From: Cyathus striatus
Lineage: Eukaryota > Basidiomycota > Agaricomycetes > Agaricales > Nidulariaceae
Direction of reading: 5' to 3'
DNA: 64,000 nt
Assembly: GCA_025738555.1 (NCBI GenBank)
Contig: JAOVFP010000007.1
Location: 2,790,001 to 2,854,000, forward strand
Shown here: one piece after another, positions 10,001 through 20,728 of the stretch
Layout of the letters: every line of letters begins with the position of its first letter
Position numbering within the stretch: the first letter of the stretch is position 1
The notes under the pieces: model-generated
What the model saw: only the letters and a program-made list of their open reading frames with translations
Database searches by the model: none
Told to the model about the DNA's origin: nothing
Made by a program: the position numbers and the translations under genes

Positions 10001-13000
10001 CGAGATGGGGGATGAAGGCATAGGTTTGAGCTCATCTTTATAGGTGAGTGGTACAATAGCCCCAACAAAGGCCTCCTCTTCATCAACGTAAACTTGTTCA
10101 TCATCGCAAGGAGGGTTGCCAGTTCCTTTTGGCAAATGAGTGATGTCCTTAGCACCTATGAGTTCAAGGTAAGTAGACAACGCGTCGAGATGTGAGATCT
10201 GGTAGTAGGGTAACCAGGTAATATCTCCAGTTTTCCACTTAATTTCGAACATAGCATCCTCTTTCAAACCGACATGGCTGAGAATAGAGTCTACGGACCA
10301 TTCTCCTTCAGAATCTTTGAAGTTACCGAGCTGGTTGTCCATTCGTCCCAGGAATAAATGGTCATCGTTCGGAATGTGAATGCGAAGGAGGGATGAGTGG
10401 AATACATCATGTACTCCTCGTTGCTTGAGATGAGCTGGCAGCTCAATGCGGAATGAATGGTTTTTGAAATCCTTCAGAATCCGATATGGCCCAATGAATT
10501 TGGGGATAAGTTTTCAAGCAAGTCCTTTTGGGAAACAAATGTTAGTCGATGAGACATAAACAAGATCACCTTTGGTAAAAGGTTCAGGTCGTCGATGACA
10601 GTTTGCGTCTCATGTTTGCTTGACACGCACGGCTATGACACTATCATGAGCGGCCATAACGGTGATAGAATCAAAAGTACCGTCTCGGTTACTGGAATGC
10701 TTTAGTGGTCCAATGAAGTCTATTCCAACCGATTCCCATGGGTGTGCAGGAACAGGTAGCGGATTCAATAAACCATGGGGTTTTTGATTGTTAGGCTTGC
10801 TCCTTTTGCAAGTCATGCAAGTTTCACAGAATGCACACGTGTCAGAGACCATATCTCACCACCAAATGTGATCTTTCAAATAGTTGATAGTTTTGGAGGG
10901 TCCAAGGTGAGCAAGAAGAGAGTGAGCCTCAGAAATAACGATTTCTCGAGCATTTCTGCCTTGGATGATAGCATGAGGGATGCATAGAATCTTTCTGTCA
11001 TTAGGCCCCTTCATAAAGATGAGTCCATCTTTAGTAACAGTGAAGTTCTTGTGGCCTTTAGGGTTGTCTAAGATGGCTTTGAAGGTAGAGTCTGACTTGT
11101 ATTGGTTTCTAATGCCATCGACGAGGTTGATATTGGGAAGATCAGTGAGAGCATCCATTAATGAAGCATGCTCAAAGGTGTACAGGTCGTGTGCATGATC
11201 ATCCGTTTCTGTTGATTGTTGTGGACTGTTGTTCTCAAGCGGAGTCTCATTTGATGTGGATTGGTCTGGTGTACTCCCGCCCTCCCTTTGTTCTTGTGGT
11301 CCTTTGAGAACAAAGCGGTTTGCCATCCGTTTTGCAAATTCTTTTGCAGTTTCTGGCCGGCCAGTCTCAGCACCAGGTATGTGTTTTTGTTGGCGCTTTA
11401 CAGGTGCAACAGGAGCTGATGCAGGCTTGGGCTCGTGTACAGGTTGATGTACTACTGGGGCTGGTTCCTGTTGCACTTCAGTGCAATTTTTTGATGCCAA
11501 TCGAGATGACTGACAGGAAGGTATGTTGTCAGCTGAAGTATCTAACTTCAAAGGCTGACATTGTATTGCAGCTACAGCTTGGATACCCAAGAGGATTGGC
11601 TCCAAGGTCGAGATTAGACCAGGGGAATCCTTGTTTACTACATCAAAATAGGTGTACTCGCTAGGAGCACGGACAGTACCTGGGTCATTGTTGGAGTACA
11701 ATCAGGATAGAGAGTCTGCAACGACGTTTTCGGCACCAGGTATGTACAAAACAGTGAAATTGAATTCACTGATTTTCTCAAGCCAGTGTGCTTGTCGCCC
11801 TGATAGATTCTTTTGGTTTAACAAGTGAACCAAACCTTTGTGATCTGTTACCCACTGGAAGGTAGTGCCTTGGAGGATATCTCGGTGTCATAACATCGTT
11901 TCGACACCAGCAAGCATCTCCACCTCGTGGGTGGGGTAATTCTGCTGTGCAGAATTGAGTTTTGCAGAGAAAAAAGCCGCAATTGTTGCTGTCTTCCAGT
12001 CAAGTCCTTGACTGACCAAACTGGCTATCCCTGTAAGGCACCCATCTGTGACTACCCATATTGGAAGAGCATTAGGTGAGTAGTCCAATGGTTTTCGGCT
12101 ATGATCATGAAAATTTTGTGTTAACCGTTTCACATCATCGAAGGCTTGTTGTTCAGTGTATGTCCACCGAAACAGAACAGTATCCCCAATGATAGCACTT
12201 AGGACTCCCATTGGAATCCGAATGAGTGGGAGGTCATCGGCCAGATATCCTACCGAGCCAAGGAATCCGCGAAGTAAGTCGTGGTTGGTGGGTGTTTTCC
12301 AATTGACAACACAGTCAACCTTGTCAGGGTCCATTCGGATGCCATTGTGGTCGACAATTCGTCCCAACAACTTCAATTCCTTGGGGAGAAAGTTCAGCTT
12401 TCACTTACTGAGGTACAATTGTTCTCATTTTAGTATATCGAGAACAAGTTTAACATGTTTGATATGTTTGGGTAGTGTTTGCGAAAAGATAACAATGTCA
12501 TCCAAGTACACATACACAAACTTCCCAAGGTGAGCTGAGAAGATATGGTTCATTAATGCCTGGCATGTTGCTGGTGCATTAGTATCTCCTTGTTGGATAA
12601 CTAGGCTGACCATATTTCCATCAGGGGTTGTTACCGCGGAACGCTCAACATGTTCGGGGACAATACGAATCTGTTCGAATGCACCTTTAAGGTCAAGAAG
12701 CGATACAAATTCGCCCTCTGTTGCAACATGACGAAATATACTTTCGGGATCAGGAAGCAGGGAAGACATTTTCTTTGTATTTTTGTTACGTTCCCTCAAG
12801 TCAAAGACTGTCCGAAGTTCAATCGGCTGTCCCTCCTTTCTTGGTTTAGGTAGCAATAGCATGGGGACTGTGTTACCTGCAGTAGTAATCTTCCATCGCC
12901 CTGTTTTGAGATAGGCATTACGTTTTTCACGCCATAGCTCTTTGAGAGCTTCAGGGCATTTAGACAGTCTCCAAGGGTAGATTTTTGTTTTGTCAATCAA

Positions 13001-13021
13001 GGGGATGGTGTGATTAATAAC

Positions 13022-15073
13022 TCAGAAAGGAGGAAGTCCAGTCTCTTCGACCTCTTTGCAGAGGGGTTCAGCATATTGAAGGAGTTCCTCCCGAGCTCTG
13101 ACTACTGGATCTGAGCTCGAGGTTTCAATAACACGTGATGAGATCATTGTTACAGCTTTGCCTTTAAGAGGCAATGTGCTATCATTACCTATCAGGATTT
13201 GGCATGGGTTCAGTCCAATGCATACTTGGTGTTGGTACAACCAAGGAGTACTGAGAATCACATCATAACTGGTAAGATTGATTATGTTGAATGTATGACT
13301 TTCCTTGATAGACTGATATTCAAAGTCCACAGTTGTATGCGAGTTTATTATGGACCGAGATCCTTGCACAGCAAGTTGGAGACCCAAGGGTTTGTCATGC
13401 TTGATTAACGGTACTTTCAATTGGGTTGCTAATGTGGTTGACAGGAAATCCCCAATTGATCCAGAGTCAATCAGGGCGCGTGCTGGGTGACCATTTATTT
13501 TCACGGTCAGGACTATTGGTTTGGGCACTAGGCGAGCTTTGTCCTTGTGGACAACTGAATTACGCTGTAAAGCAGGATAAGTGCCTCTCGGTACTTGTAC
13601 TCCATGTATTGCCAAGTCGTTCAAGAGCAGGAGATCGTCATCAATGATGTCAGGGTTTGCAGCATGTCTCGCCCTCTGTTGTCTTCTCCTATGCTCATTG
13701 CGTCTATGGGTTCTCCGTGTTCCTCTCCATTCGAAGTTAAATTCTTCAGAGGGGACAGTATTCCCAACAGCTGTTCTTGAAGGCTGGTCTAATCTATCTG
13801 GTCGCATGGAGCTACAAGTGAGGTAATCTCCCATGCATAACTCATACCACTGGAGTAGGTCAAAAGTTGGGGATGAGAGTTTATTAATGGGAAGATATGA
13901 TATACATCTTCGTAAGCGGTCTTCAATGACGGCCTCATGCCGATTCAGTTTTACAACGAAGCGATCACAGGGCCCAAATGGAGGGTAGAGGTTATCAAGT
14001 GTGAATTGGTTTCAAGATAGGGAACTAGTGATGGATTCCTCATACATTTTCCAAGAAGTATGAGATGGTTGGTTTTGGTGCTTCCAGTGGTTTGTGAGAC
14101 GATGCGCATGCCAACTGACCTCTTGGTTAGCTAGCACTAATGCGAACCATGAACCTATCTTGAACCCATCTTGTAGTAGCCATTCATATGGTAGAAATGC
14201 ACAGGTTTTGCGCCATCCATCAATAATATCAATTAGATCCCCATTGGCTGTAAAGCACACAGAGAATCAATTCCCAACACGAGGGATCGGTAAATCCCCG
14301 GGATATGGTTTACCCTTTTCAAGTAGGATTTCGATTTCTCTACACAGGTAGTATCATAATTCAACACTTGTATAATCTTCCTCGGAGTGCTCGTAGTGAC
14401 TAGGAGGATTTTCAGGTGTTGAACCACTTGAGGTATCACTTGTAAAGTTGTTAGGATAACGTCCTATCACTCCAGATCAGACTCGTTTCCAGTACCATCC
14501 CACAAGGTCAAAGTGGGGGTCTTCGAGGTGAGCTTTACTAATATAGATATTGCAGTTGGGGAAGTCCCAATTGTTAATTCTATATACTTCAGAGTTAGGT
14601 GCAGCATGTTGCACATTAAAACGATAGTAATATTCGATTTCGGGATCAATTGTGGGGTAGTACTTAGTGATTCCATCACGAAGAAGGTGTTCAGCTATGA
14701 TTGCAGGAGCATCCCCCATAGCCATAGTATGAGACGGTCTATCGTCTACATTATAATACCTAGCGGTATGTTGAGCATACCATTCTCCAATCTGAAAATG
14801 CGGATTTTTGAGCAGGGATATAGATACTCGGACTCCATGGCCGGTTCCTCAGTCATGGATCATATAATGTTGTGCATCATGAGGTCTCACCATAAACCAC
14901 ACCTGAACGTTTCGGTTAAGGTGGTATTCATCGGCAGGATATGGCTGCATCTGGTGGAGTATCCAGTCAGCAACCATTGTGTAACTGTCACCTATTGATG
15001 TCCGCGGTTCATGCTCAGGGTGGTATTCCATCCATGGAGCATCTTCATGCTGATATGCTTGCTCAACCACCAT
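13022..15073 (-). other. Extra domain plus aspartic protease region of the polyprotein
   Basis: Between the zinc knuckle (15.25 kb) and the protease DSG (about 13.45 kb) lie roughly 450 codons that I cannot assign. The segment is rich in Trp, Tyr and His (for example WFMVRPHDAQHY, IGEWYAQHTARYY, FDLVGWYWKR). It runs in frame with Gag and Pol and has five of the 15 TGA codons. The protease follows with the ALIDSGSIGDF motif. The Trp/Tyr-rich part might be an accessory nucleic-acid-binding or structural domain; this is not established. Confidence 0.55.
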
Positions 15074-17434
15074 ACTGAAGAGAGCAATTCTTGTGCCAAA
15101 TGGAAGACTTTCGAGCTGCTCAGGTTCTTCTTCCGTTTCTGGTTCTTCAACAACATTGATGTTAAAGTTGGAAATCCCTGGAGGTTTATTTGTGTTATTG
15201 GTCCTGATAGTTGAACCTTGAGGACAGTTGCGAGATAAGTGACCAGTTTCTCAGCACTTAAAACATTTTCCAGTGGCTAACAATTCTGAGCGCTCTTTAT
15301 CAGAGAGTTTGGCCGGTTCTTTAGACTTAGCACTATTGGTTCTCTGATTCCATGGGGGATCATTCTGATGTTTGGGGTTATGATGCCCATTAGGTGGTGC
15401 TCGACTCTTCCTATGTGAGGAATTGTGTTGGTTGGAATTGTTATTATTCCGATGGTGGAAATTATGCCCTCCATGTCGACCACCACTGTTATTAGGTCCT
15501 CCAGGGCCTCCATTTCCATTGCCCCAGTGGCGGCTAGCATGACGGCTCATGTTCTGAGCTACTTCAATTATTCGAGCAGCTTCAGCAACCTCTTCCCAAG
15601 ATGACAGGCTTGGGTTGAGTTTTTCGAGCCAAAGTCGTTCTTGGATTGAGACTCGGAAGCCATCCCAGAGATGTTGGGCCATCTCTCGAGGACTTATATC
15701 TCCAATAGACTTAAGCAACTCGTCAAGACTATGGGTATATTCAGAGACAGACATATTTCCTTGGTGGAAGGTTCTGAGTTTCTCGTGTTGTGATTTGCAG
15801 TAATCCATAGGGAAAAGATAATTGAACATTGCATGGAAGAACTCGTCAAGCCTCCACTCAGAGTGATTAGCGGCTACTTTTTGTACATAAAAATCATATG
15901 CTTTATTTGCCAAGAAATACGAGAGGACAAATACTTGTCTCTTTTTGGGGACTTTACCATCTTTGACATAGGCGGTTGCCTCATCCATGAAATGCTGGAA
16001 GGTATGGGCCTCAATAGTACCATCATACTCTTTTGGTTCCATGGGACAGATAATAGGGCGGCATGATTTGCACTTATGAGAGGAGTGATGTCTCTGGCTA
16101 CTGCTCCTGTGGTGACGATGATGGCGATAGTTGTTATCATCACTATCCTTCGAGTCAGATGATTCACTAGGGTCAGATTCTGAACCACTGGGGTTTGAAT
16201 CATCATCTGATGAAGGAGAGCTCGATGACGAGCTACCTGACTCAGAGGGACTAGGAGTCCTAGCTTTATGACGATGACACGGTTTCTCAAAAGCTTTCCC
16301 CAAGTGACTGGAAGAAGGCACTTGGTTAATTGGGTCAAGATTGTACCTTACATTACAAGTTTGGTGACTTGAGCTCGGGGTTACACTGCTGGGCGGATTA
16401 GCAGTGAAGTCAGCTATCTGCACGGTCCTGTAATTCTTCTTAGGAGGGGTTTCCTCCTCAGAGCTCGATTCTGTCTCCTTGCGGCGCTTAGAAGTGGTCT
16501 TATGAGCCTTACGTTTCTTAGCAGTATGGAATGAATCAAGTGCAGCTTGTTGATTGCCCACATCGAGATCTGATTCATTCAGTCCAGCATTACCCCAGTT
16601 CCTAGGGTCTATGGCTTTTCCTTTGGACATAGTAGGAGGTTCCTCACCATGAGAGGAAGACCTATTGCTCTGTGACACTACCCTTTTATTGCGTCGCAAG
16701 ATCCTTTCTTTTTCTTCAGGAGTCAATGCTCCAGCAGCAATACTTACGGTCTCTTTCTGTGCACTGGAAAGAGGCTGCTTCATGGATTTCTTAGAAATAT
16801 CAGACTTCCTTCTTTGCAGAGAGTCTAGGCTGCATGACTTCCTTGGTTTCACTTTAATCCAAGGATTCGGGTTAATATCTTCATCCTCAGATGAGGGGGT
16901 CAAGGAAGTAATGGAAGATAGTGATTTCTCAGAATTGTCTACTAATATATTATCAGGTGTACCATTGGTTGAAATAGAACCAACATCTCTAGGTACCGGA
17001 TAAGTCTCTTCCACAGGGGAAGGAGGTCTCAAGGCCACAGCGTCTCTATAGGAACATCATGGGGTCTCAGGGTTTCCAGTTGTTCCTTGAACTGGAAATG
17101 CGCTATTGGTGGAAAGGGTATTAGCAACACTAGAAGGAGGGTTAGGCGCGCTGGTGGTTTGACTAGCAACAACAGTGTTGCTGGTCTGGGCTCTAGTTTG
17201 GGCATGAGTAGCAGAAGGCATTTTTCTAAATTTATAGTGGTTAGTTTTCTATAGACAAATTGAAACAGACCGAAGATTTTTTATGAGATTTTGTTGCAGG
17301 TGTGACAGTTGATTTAGATGATCAGTCCAAAGGGTTCCAGTTGCAAGAGCGGGGTTTTATGAGAGAGAGTTAAGAGAGTTGAGAAAGAGTAGATAAGAGA
17401 GTTTCGAGTAGAGTTGTTGTAGAGTTAAAAAATA

Positions 17435-19032
17435 TGTAGCAAGAGCCTGTGACCGTTGAGAGTAACGGTTAGGTGTCTTGTCACACGGTAGAGGAAATAA
17501 CTGGTTTAACAAATAATAATTCACTGATGATGCAGTTCTACTCTAAGGTCTTTTATACTACTCTGGAGGTCCGAGACCGGAAGAAACATAGTAAGTACCC
17601 CTTGAGACAACGGTATCTAGAGTCCTTTGTGGGAAGGCAAATGAATGTAAGTAGCATAAGGCTAAGGAATGGTAAAAGGTTATGAGCTCACGAAAGAAAG
17701 TGAAACAGGGACTAAGACGGTAACGAACGGAATGGTAACAAGCTGGGACTAAGCAAGGGGGCACGCCAAAAAAAAATACTGACCTGGGGTCAGTTTTTTT
17801 TTTTCGAGACGTCGACCTACCCTACCTACCTATAGTAGATGACTAATGCGATCAATTTCCTAATACGGAATGTCATCTATTTTTAGTATGTCCCGGCTAA
17901 GTTTACTGAGTCCCAACAATGCTACATAGTAAGTTACAACTTTCGGAGCCAACTACTATCGGCAATCAGTAGTTCGGGTTGCTCAGTACTCCGTGTTGTT
18001 ACATTTATGTCCGTTGGTAGATAGATTCCTCGTAATAAAAAGTGATATTCAAGTGTAATACTACTAGATAAGATAGGTAAAATTTTGAGGTCAGAAGAAT
18101 ATGAGAATGTCAACAAAATTTGCCCAACACGAACTACAGATTGATGATAGTATTGTATGAAGTACTCTAGTGTGCTCACTTACCTTTAACTCTTCCTTCT
18201 TCATTGTTTTTGCATGCGCTGCAAATCCAAGTACATGGAATAGGCCCCCTGGAAATACAGTAGTCATGGTATTGTAAAAATATTTGGTGGGTTCCATAGC
18301 AGACATGTGTATGTATATATTACTTACATATTCAGTTTCATATCCAACATAATTACACTTCATCCCAACTTTTTTTTTTTCCCAAATTTTTCTCATATTG
18401 GAATGCTTGAAGGGTGTTATATGTCAGTGATCCATCTTCCTTCTTTTCCCCTTCCTTGTCCCTTTTCACCTTAGTGGTAACACAAGTTTCACTCCCCATA
18501 TGATTATGGATAAAGTTATGAATTCCGACTTTTGAGCACTTTGTATGCTCCCCACATTCTGGGCAAATAGTGTATCCCTCAGAGTCGACAACTACTAGTG
18601 GTGCTTACATGTGCCAATAGCTAATGCCATGCAATAACATACCGAGTGCATCATGAATGTGCTGTGTTCACTGTCAGTGACAGCATGCAATAGAAAATAG
18701 CTCAAGGATATAATCATAAGATAAGATAACAAAAATCTTATCTAAAACGATCAAATATGATGCACATCAAGTATTATTTGCATGATATACTGCTCAGAGG
18801 TGCCGATCCAACAACAGAACACATAAACCCATAAATATATAGCTAATAATACGTTAGAAAAACTCTTCCAGAGTCTCTCGAAGTGTAAGTGCAAAGGGTT
18901 CCATAATTTTTTTTCTGGCCTCCGGCCTGACCCTACCTACCCTACCCCCCGTGGGAAATTACGGTTGGCGTGCCCCCTTGGGACTAAGAGAGAGAGAGAT
19001 AACGAGTGCGTTCTTAGGTCACGGGCGTTACA
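17435..19032 (-). repeat. 5' LTR of the gypsy element, split by an insertion
   Basis: LTR sequence at 17435-17753 and 18989-19032 adds up to 363 bp, exactly the length of the other LTR, once the inserted element and one copy of its 8-bp duplication are removed. Confidence 0.95.
17746..18988. mobile_element. hAT-like non-autonomous element nested in the LTR
   Basis: The element proper is 17754-18980 (1,227 bp). It starts CAAGGGGGCACGCCAA and ends with the exact reverse complement TTGGCGTGCCCCCTTG. The 8-bp sequence GGACTAAG flanks it on both sides (17746-17753 and 18981-18988), and the uninterrupted LTR has it once. An 8-bp duplication with CA...TG ends of this kind fits the hAT superfamily. 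The interior is AT-rich with no transposase. Subterminal CCTACCCTACCTACC-type repeats occur near both ends (about 17815 and 18930). Confidence 0.85.
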
Positions 19033-19037
19033 ATTGT

Positions 19038-19513
19038 GAACATGACCACGTGATGTCAAAATTAACGTTGACGGTGCCGGGAAGTCTCTCTTTGGTCTCT
19101 CTTGCTTTTCTCAGTTTCCAACCTCCACGGCTCACGCTCTATTCTACTCTCGTTCTAAAGAAAGTCGCCTAATAATTCACGCTTTAAGTAAATATTCTCT
19201 TACTCATTTTTAAAGAGAAGTATCCACTGGCCTTCGACGAGAAAGTGCTTCTGTAGATACATAAAATTTCACCATTTCCTGGATCAAAACAGCTGAGTAT
19301 GTATTCCAATCGATCGTCATCGACTTATCTTTGACTATGAGCAAAAACGTTTCAGTATTTCCGGCTTAATGCGCGACTGTCATTGACGCAGTCAAGGGAG
19401 TTTCATGGGAAACAGGGCTGTATCCGTAAGTTTCTCCTTATCCGTAAGTTCCGACGTCGCTCACCATTCTCTGGGCATTTCTCTAGCGATTTCTTTTCCT
19501 CCTTCAATTGAAG
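19038..19513. other. Intergenic after the gypsy element
   Basis: No supported gene. A CT-rich stretch at about 19080-19160 could be part of a promoter for the short frame at 19514, but nothing firm can be said. Confidence 0.35.
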
Positions 19514-19963
19514 ATGCCACGCGGAAGTCATAACATATGCATTAGTAGAGATGATGATCCAAGACTACGTTGCGAGTTCGTTCCTTTCAGTGGACCCTGG
19601 TTCCTGGTATGTCAAACCTGTTTTTGTCTCAAATGTGTTCTCGATGCTTACATCTGGGATGTCAAGCTTACTATTACTGTAAACGCAATTTCTGGAAGTC
19701 GATATACTTAATTTGTTAAAGTGATCTTCGGCAGGCGCCTTCGATGTTACTATGTATATGCATCGCCGTCTCACAAACTTATCAATCTGATAACAATGGT
19801 ACAGTGTATTCTCCACCCTTTTGTGATCGTTCTACTAACCAGCAGCGACAGATGGGCCGTGTTCCACAATATTTCCGTTCAACATCGCCCGTTTTCTCTC
19901 TTCAGCTCGCATGGTACTATTCTTTGAGATATAGGAGGCTCCTACCAGACGCAAGTAAATGAT
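19514..19963 (+). CDS. Small hypothetical protein (two exons), doubtful
   Basis: An ATG at 19514 begins a frame (MPRGSHNICISRDDDPR). It can be joined through a GT-AG intron (about 19606-19734, GTATGT...GGCAG) to a second open frame that ends in TGA near 19961, giving about 106 residues. The second exon has a short hydrophobic stretch (LLCICIAV) followed by a Ser/Gln-rich part. I do not recognise the product. The intron is longer than neighbours' introns, so this may be chance. Confidence 0.3.
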
Positions 19964-20651
19964 AAGGGGAAACAAGGACAAAATCAAAGTTGTGAACTGC
20001 GCAATTAAATGACGAAGGTATTGGAATGGACTTCAGGATTGCTTCGGGACCGCTGGTATGTCTCTCTCTTCTTTGCCCAGTATAGCCGGTTTCATGTCGC
20101 AGGACATTACTAAATCATCTAGATAACCATTTAACAAACGTCGTCACCACGAAACTACGATATTCGCGCAAGAAGCCTCCTGGGCTAGCACTACTGTTTG
20201 CCTTGCATGTGTTTTGTCTTTATGTGGTTGGACTTAAAAATATATTCTAGTGCTATTGTTAATGATAGAACATCTAACCTCATCTAACATCACGCCCACG
20301 CCGCACACCACATGTCTCAAGGTCTCACAATGACAGTCACATGCTGCGTGCACCAATGGATGGATTCGGTACCGCTTGGATAATCGGCTGGCCCCGTCGG
20401 TTCGTGACGTCGTTGCACCGTCGATGGCGGAGGGACGTCGGCAGTCGCCTAGCGTCGCCCTCAGGCACTGTACCTTTTCCGTTGGATTGTATTGATTCCG
20501 TCTCTTCAAACGATTTGATGGGCAGATATCTTCAGCGGCCGTGACAGACCCGCCTCTTTCTTTGATGTTACCCTCTCGCAGCCGACTACTTCGCCGGCGT
20601 TCTATTTGTGGCTGGAAAATTGAAACAGCCTTGGCTACAACAGGGATATGT

Positions 20652-20658
20652 TATATAA
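20652..20658 (+). promoter_or_regulatory. TATA-like box of the GMC oxidoreductase gene
   Basis: TATATAA lies about 70 bp upstream of the GMC start codon at 20729, a normal distance for a fungal TATA promoter. Confidence 0.5.
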
Positions 20659-20728
20659 ACTCAACTAGACGTCCTCCCTCCGTCGCCCGACTAGCGTTCA
20701 ACCCCATTTCAATTCCGCTTTGAACACT

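Larger units (their letters stand above)
9116..17221 (-). pseudogene. Gag-Pol polyprotein, one frame with 15 internal TGA codons
   Basis: From the ATG at 17219-17221 to the final TGA at 9116-9118, a single frame of about 2,700 codons holds every domain with no frameshift. Gag occupies 15.3-17.2 kb, with a proline/serine-rich head and a capsid-like part. The CFKC half of a zinc knuckle is at 15254-15265. The protease motif ALIDSGS is near 13.45 kb. RT has VFDLRERNK and YLDDIVIF near 12.5-12.8 kb. RNase H lies at 11.7-12.3 kb. The integrase HHCC region is at 10.78-10.93 kb and a chromodomain follows at about 10.1-10.3 kb. Internal TGA codons lie at 17057, 15251, 14849, 14477, 14354, 14267, 14012, 13022, 12425, 12401, 11888, 11702, 10856, 10610 and 10514 (lowest + strand base). 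Where the family is conserved the lost residue would be Arg. The integrase catalytic core is deleted in frame near 10.66 kb. Confidence 0.9.
8724..19032 (-). mobile_element. Ty3/gypsy chromovirus-type LTR retrotransposon
   Basis: A full-length element transcribed right to left. It has two 363-bp LTRs beginning TGTAACGCC and ending GCTACA in element orientation, flanked by the ATTGT duplication. The coding order is Gag, CCHC knuckle, an extra domain, aspartic protease, RT (YLDD), RNase H, integrase and chromodomain. That is the order of Metaviridae chromoviruses. A purine-rich GGAGGGCG abuts the 3' LTR and could be the polypurine tract. No TGG-type primer-binding site is visible next to the 5' LTR; the sequence there starts TATTTTTTAACTC. 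The right (5') LTR is split by a 1.2-kb DNA transposon. Both the internal stops and an integrase-core deletion make this copy non-autonomous. Confidence 0.95.

Noticed and set aside
11229..11664. Plus-strand frames opposite RNase H/integrase
   Set aside because: Antisense shadows of the polyprotein with no motif.
10514..17059. Idea that TGA is decoded as Arg (reassigned genetic code or programmed readthrough)
   Set aside because: Host genes use TGA as a normal stop (GMC, sedolisin, NAPE-PLD-like), the retroelement still uses CGA elsewhere, and LTR differences show the same CpG transition.
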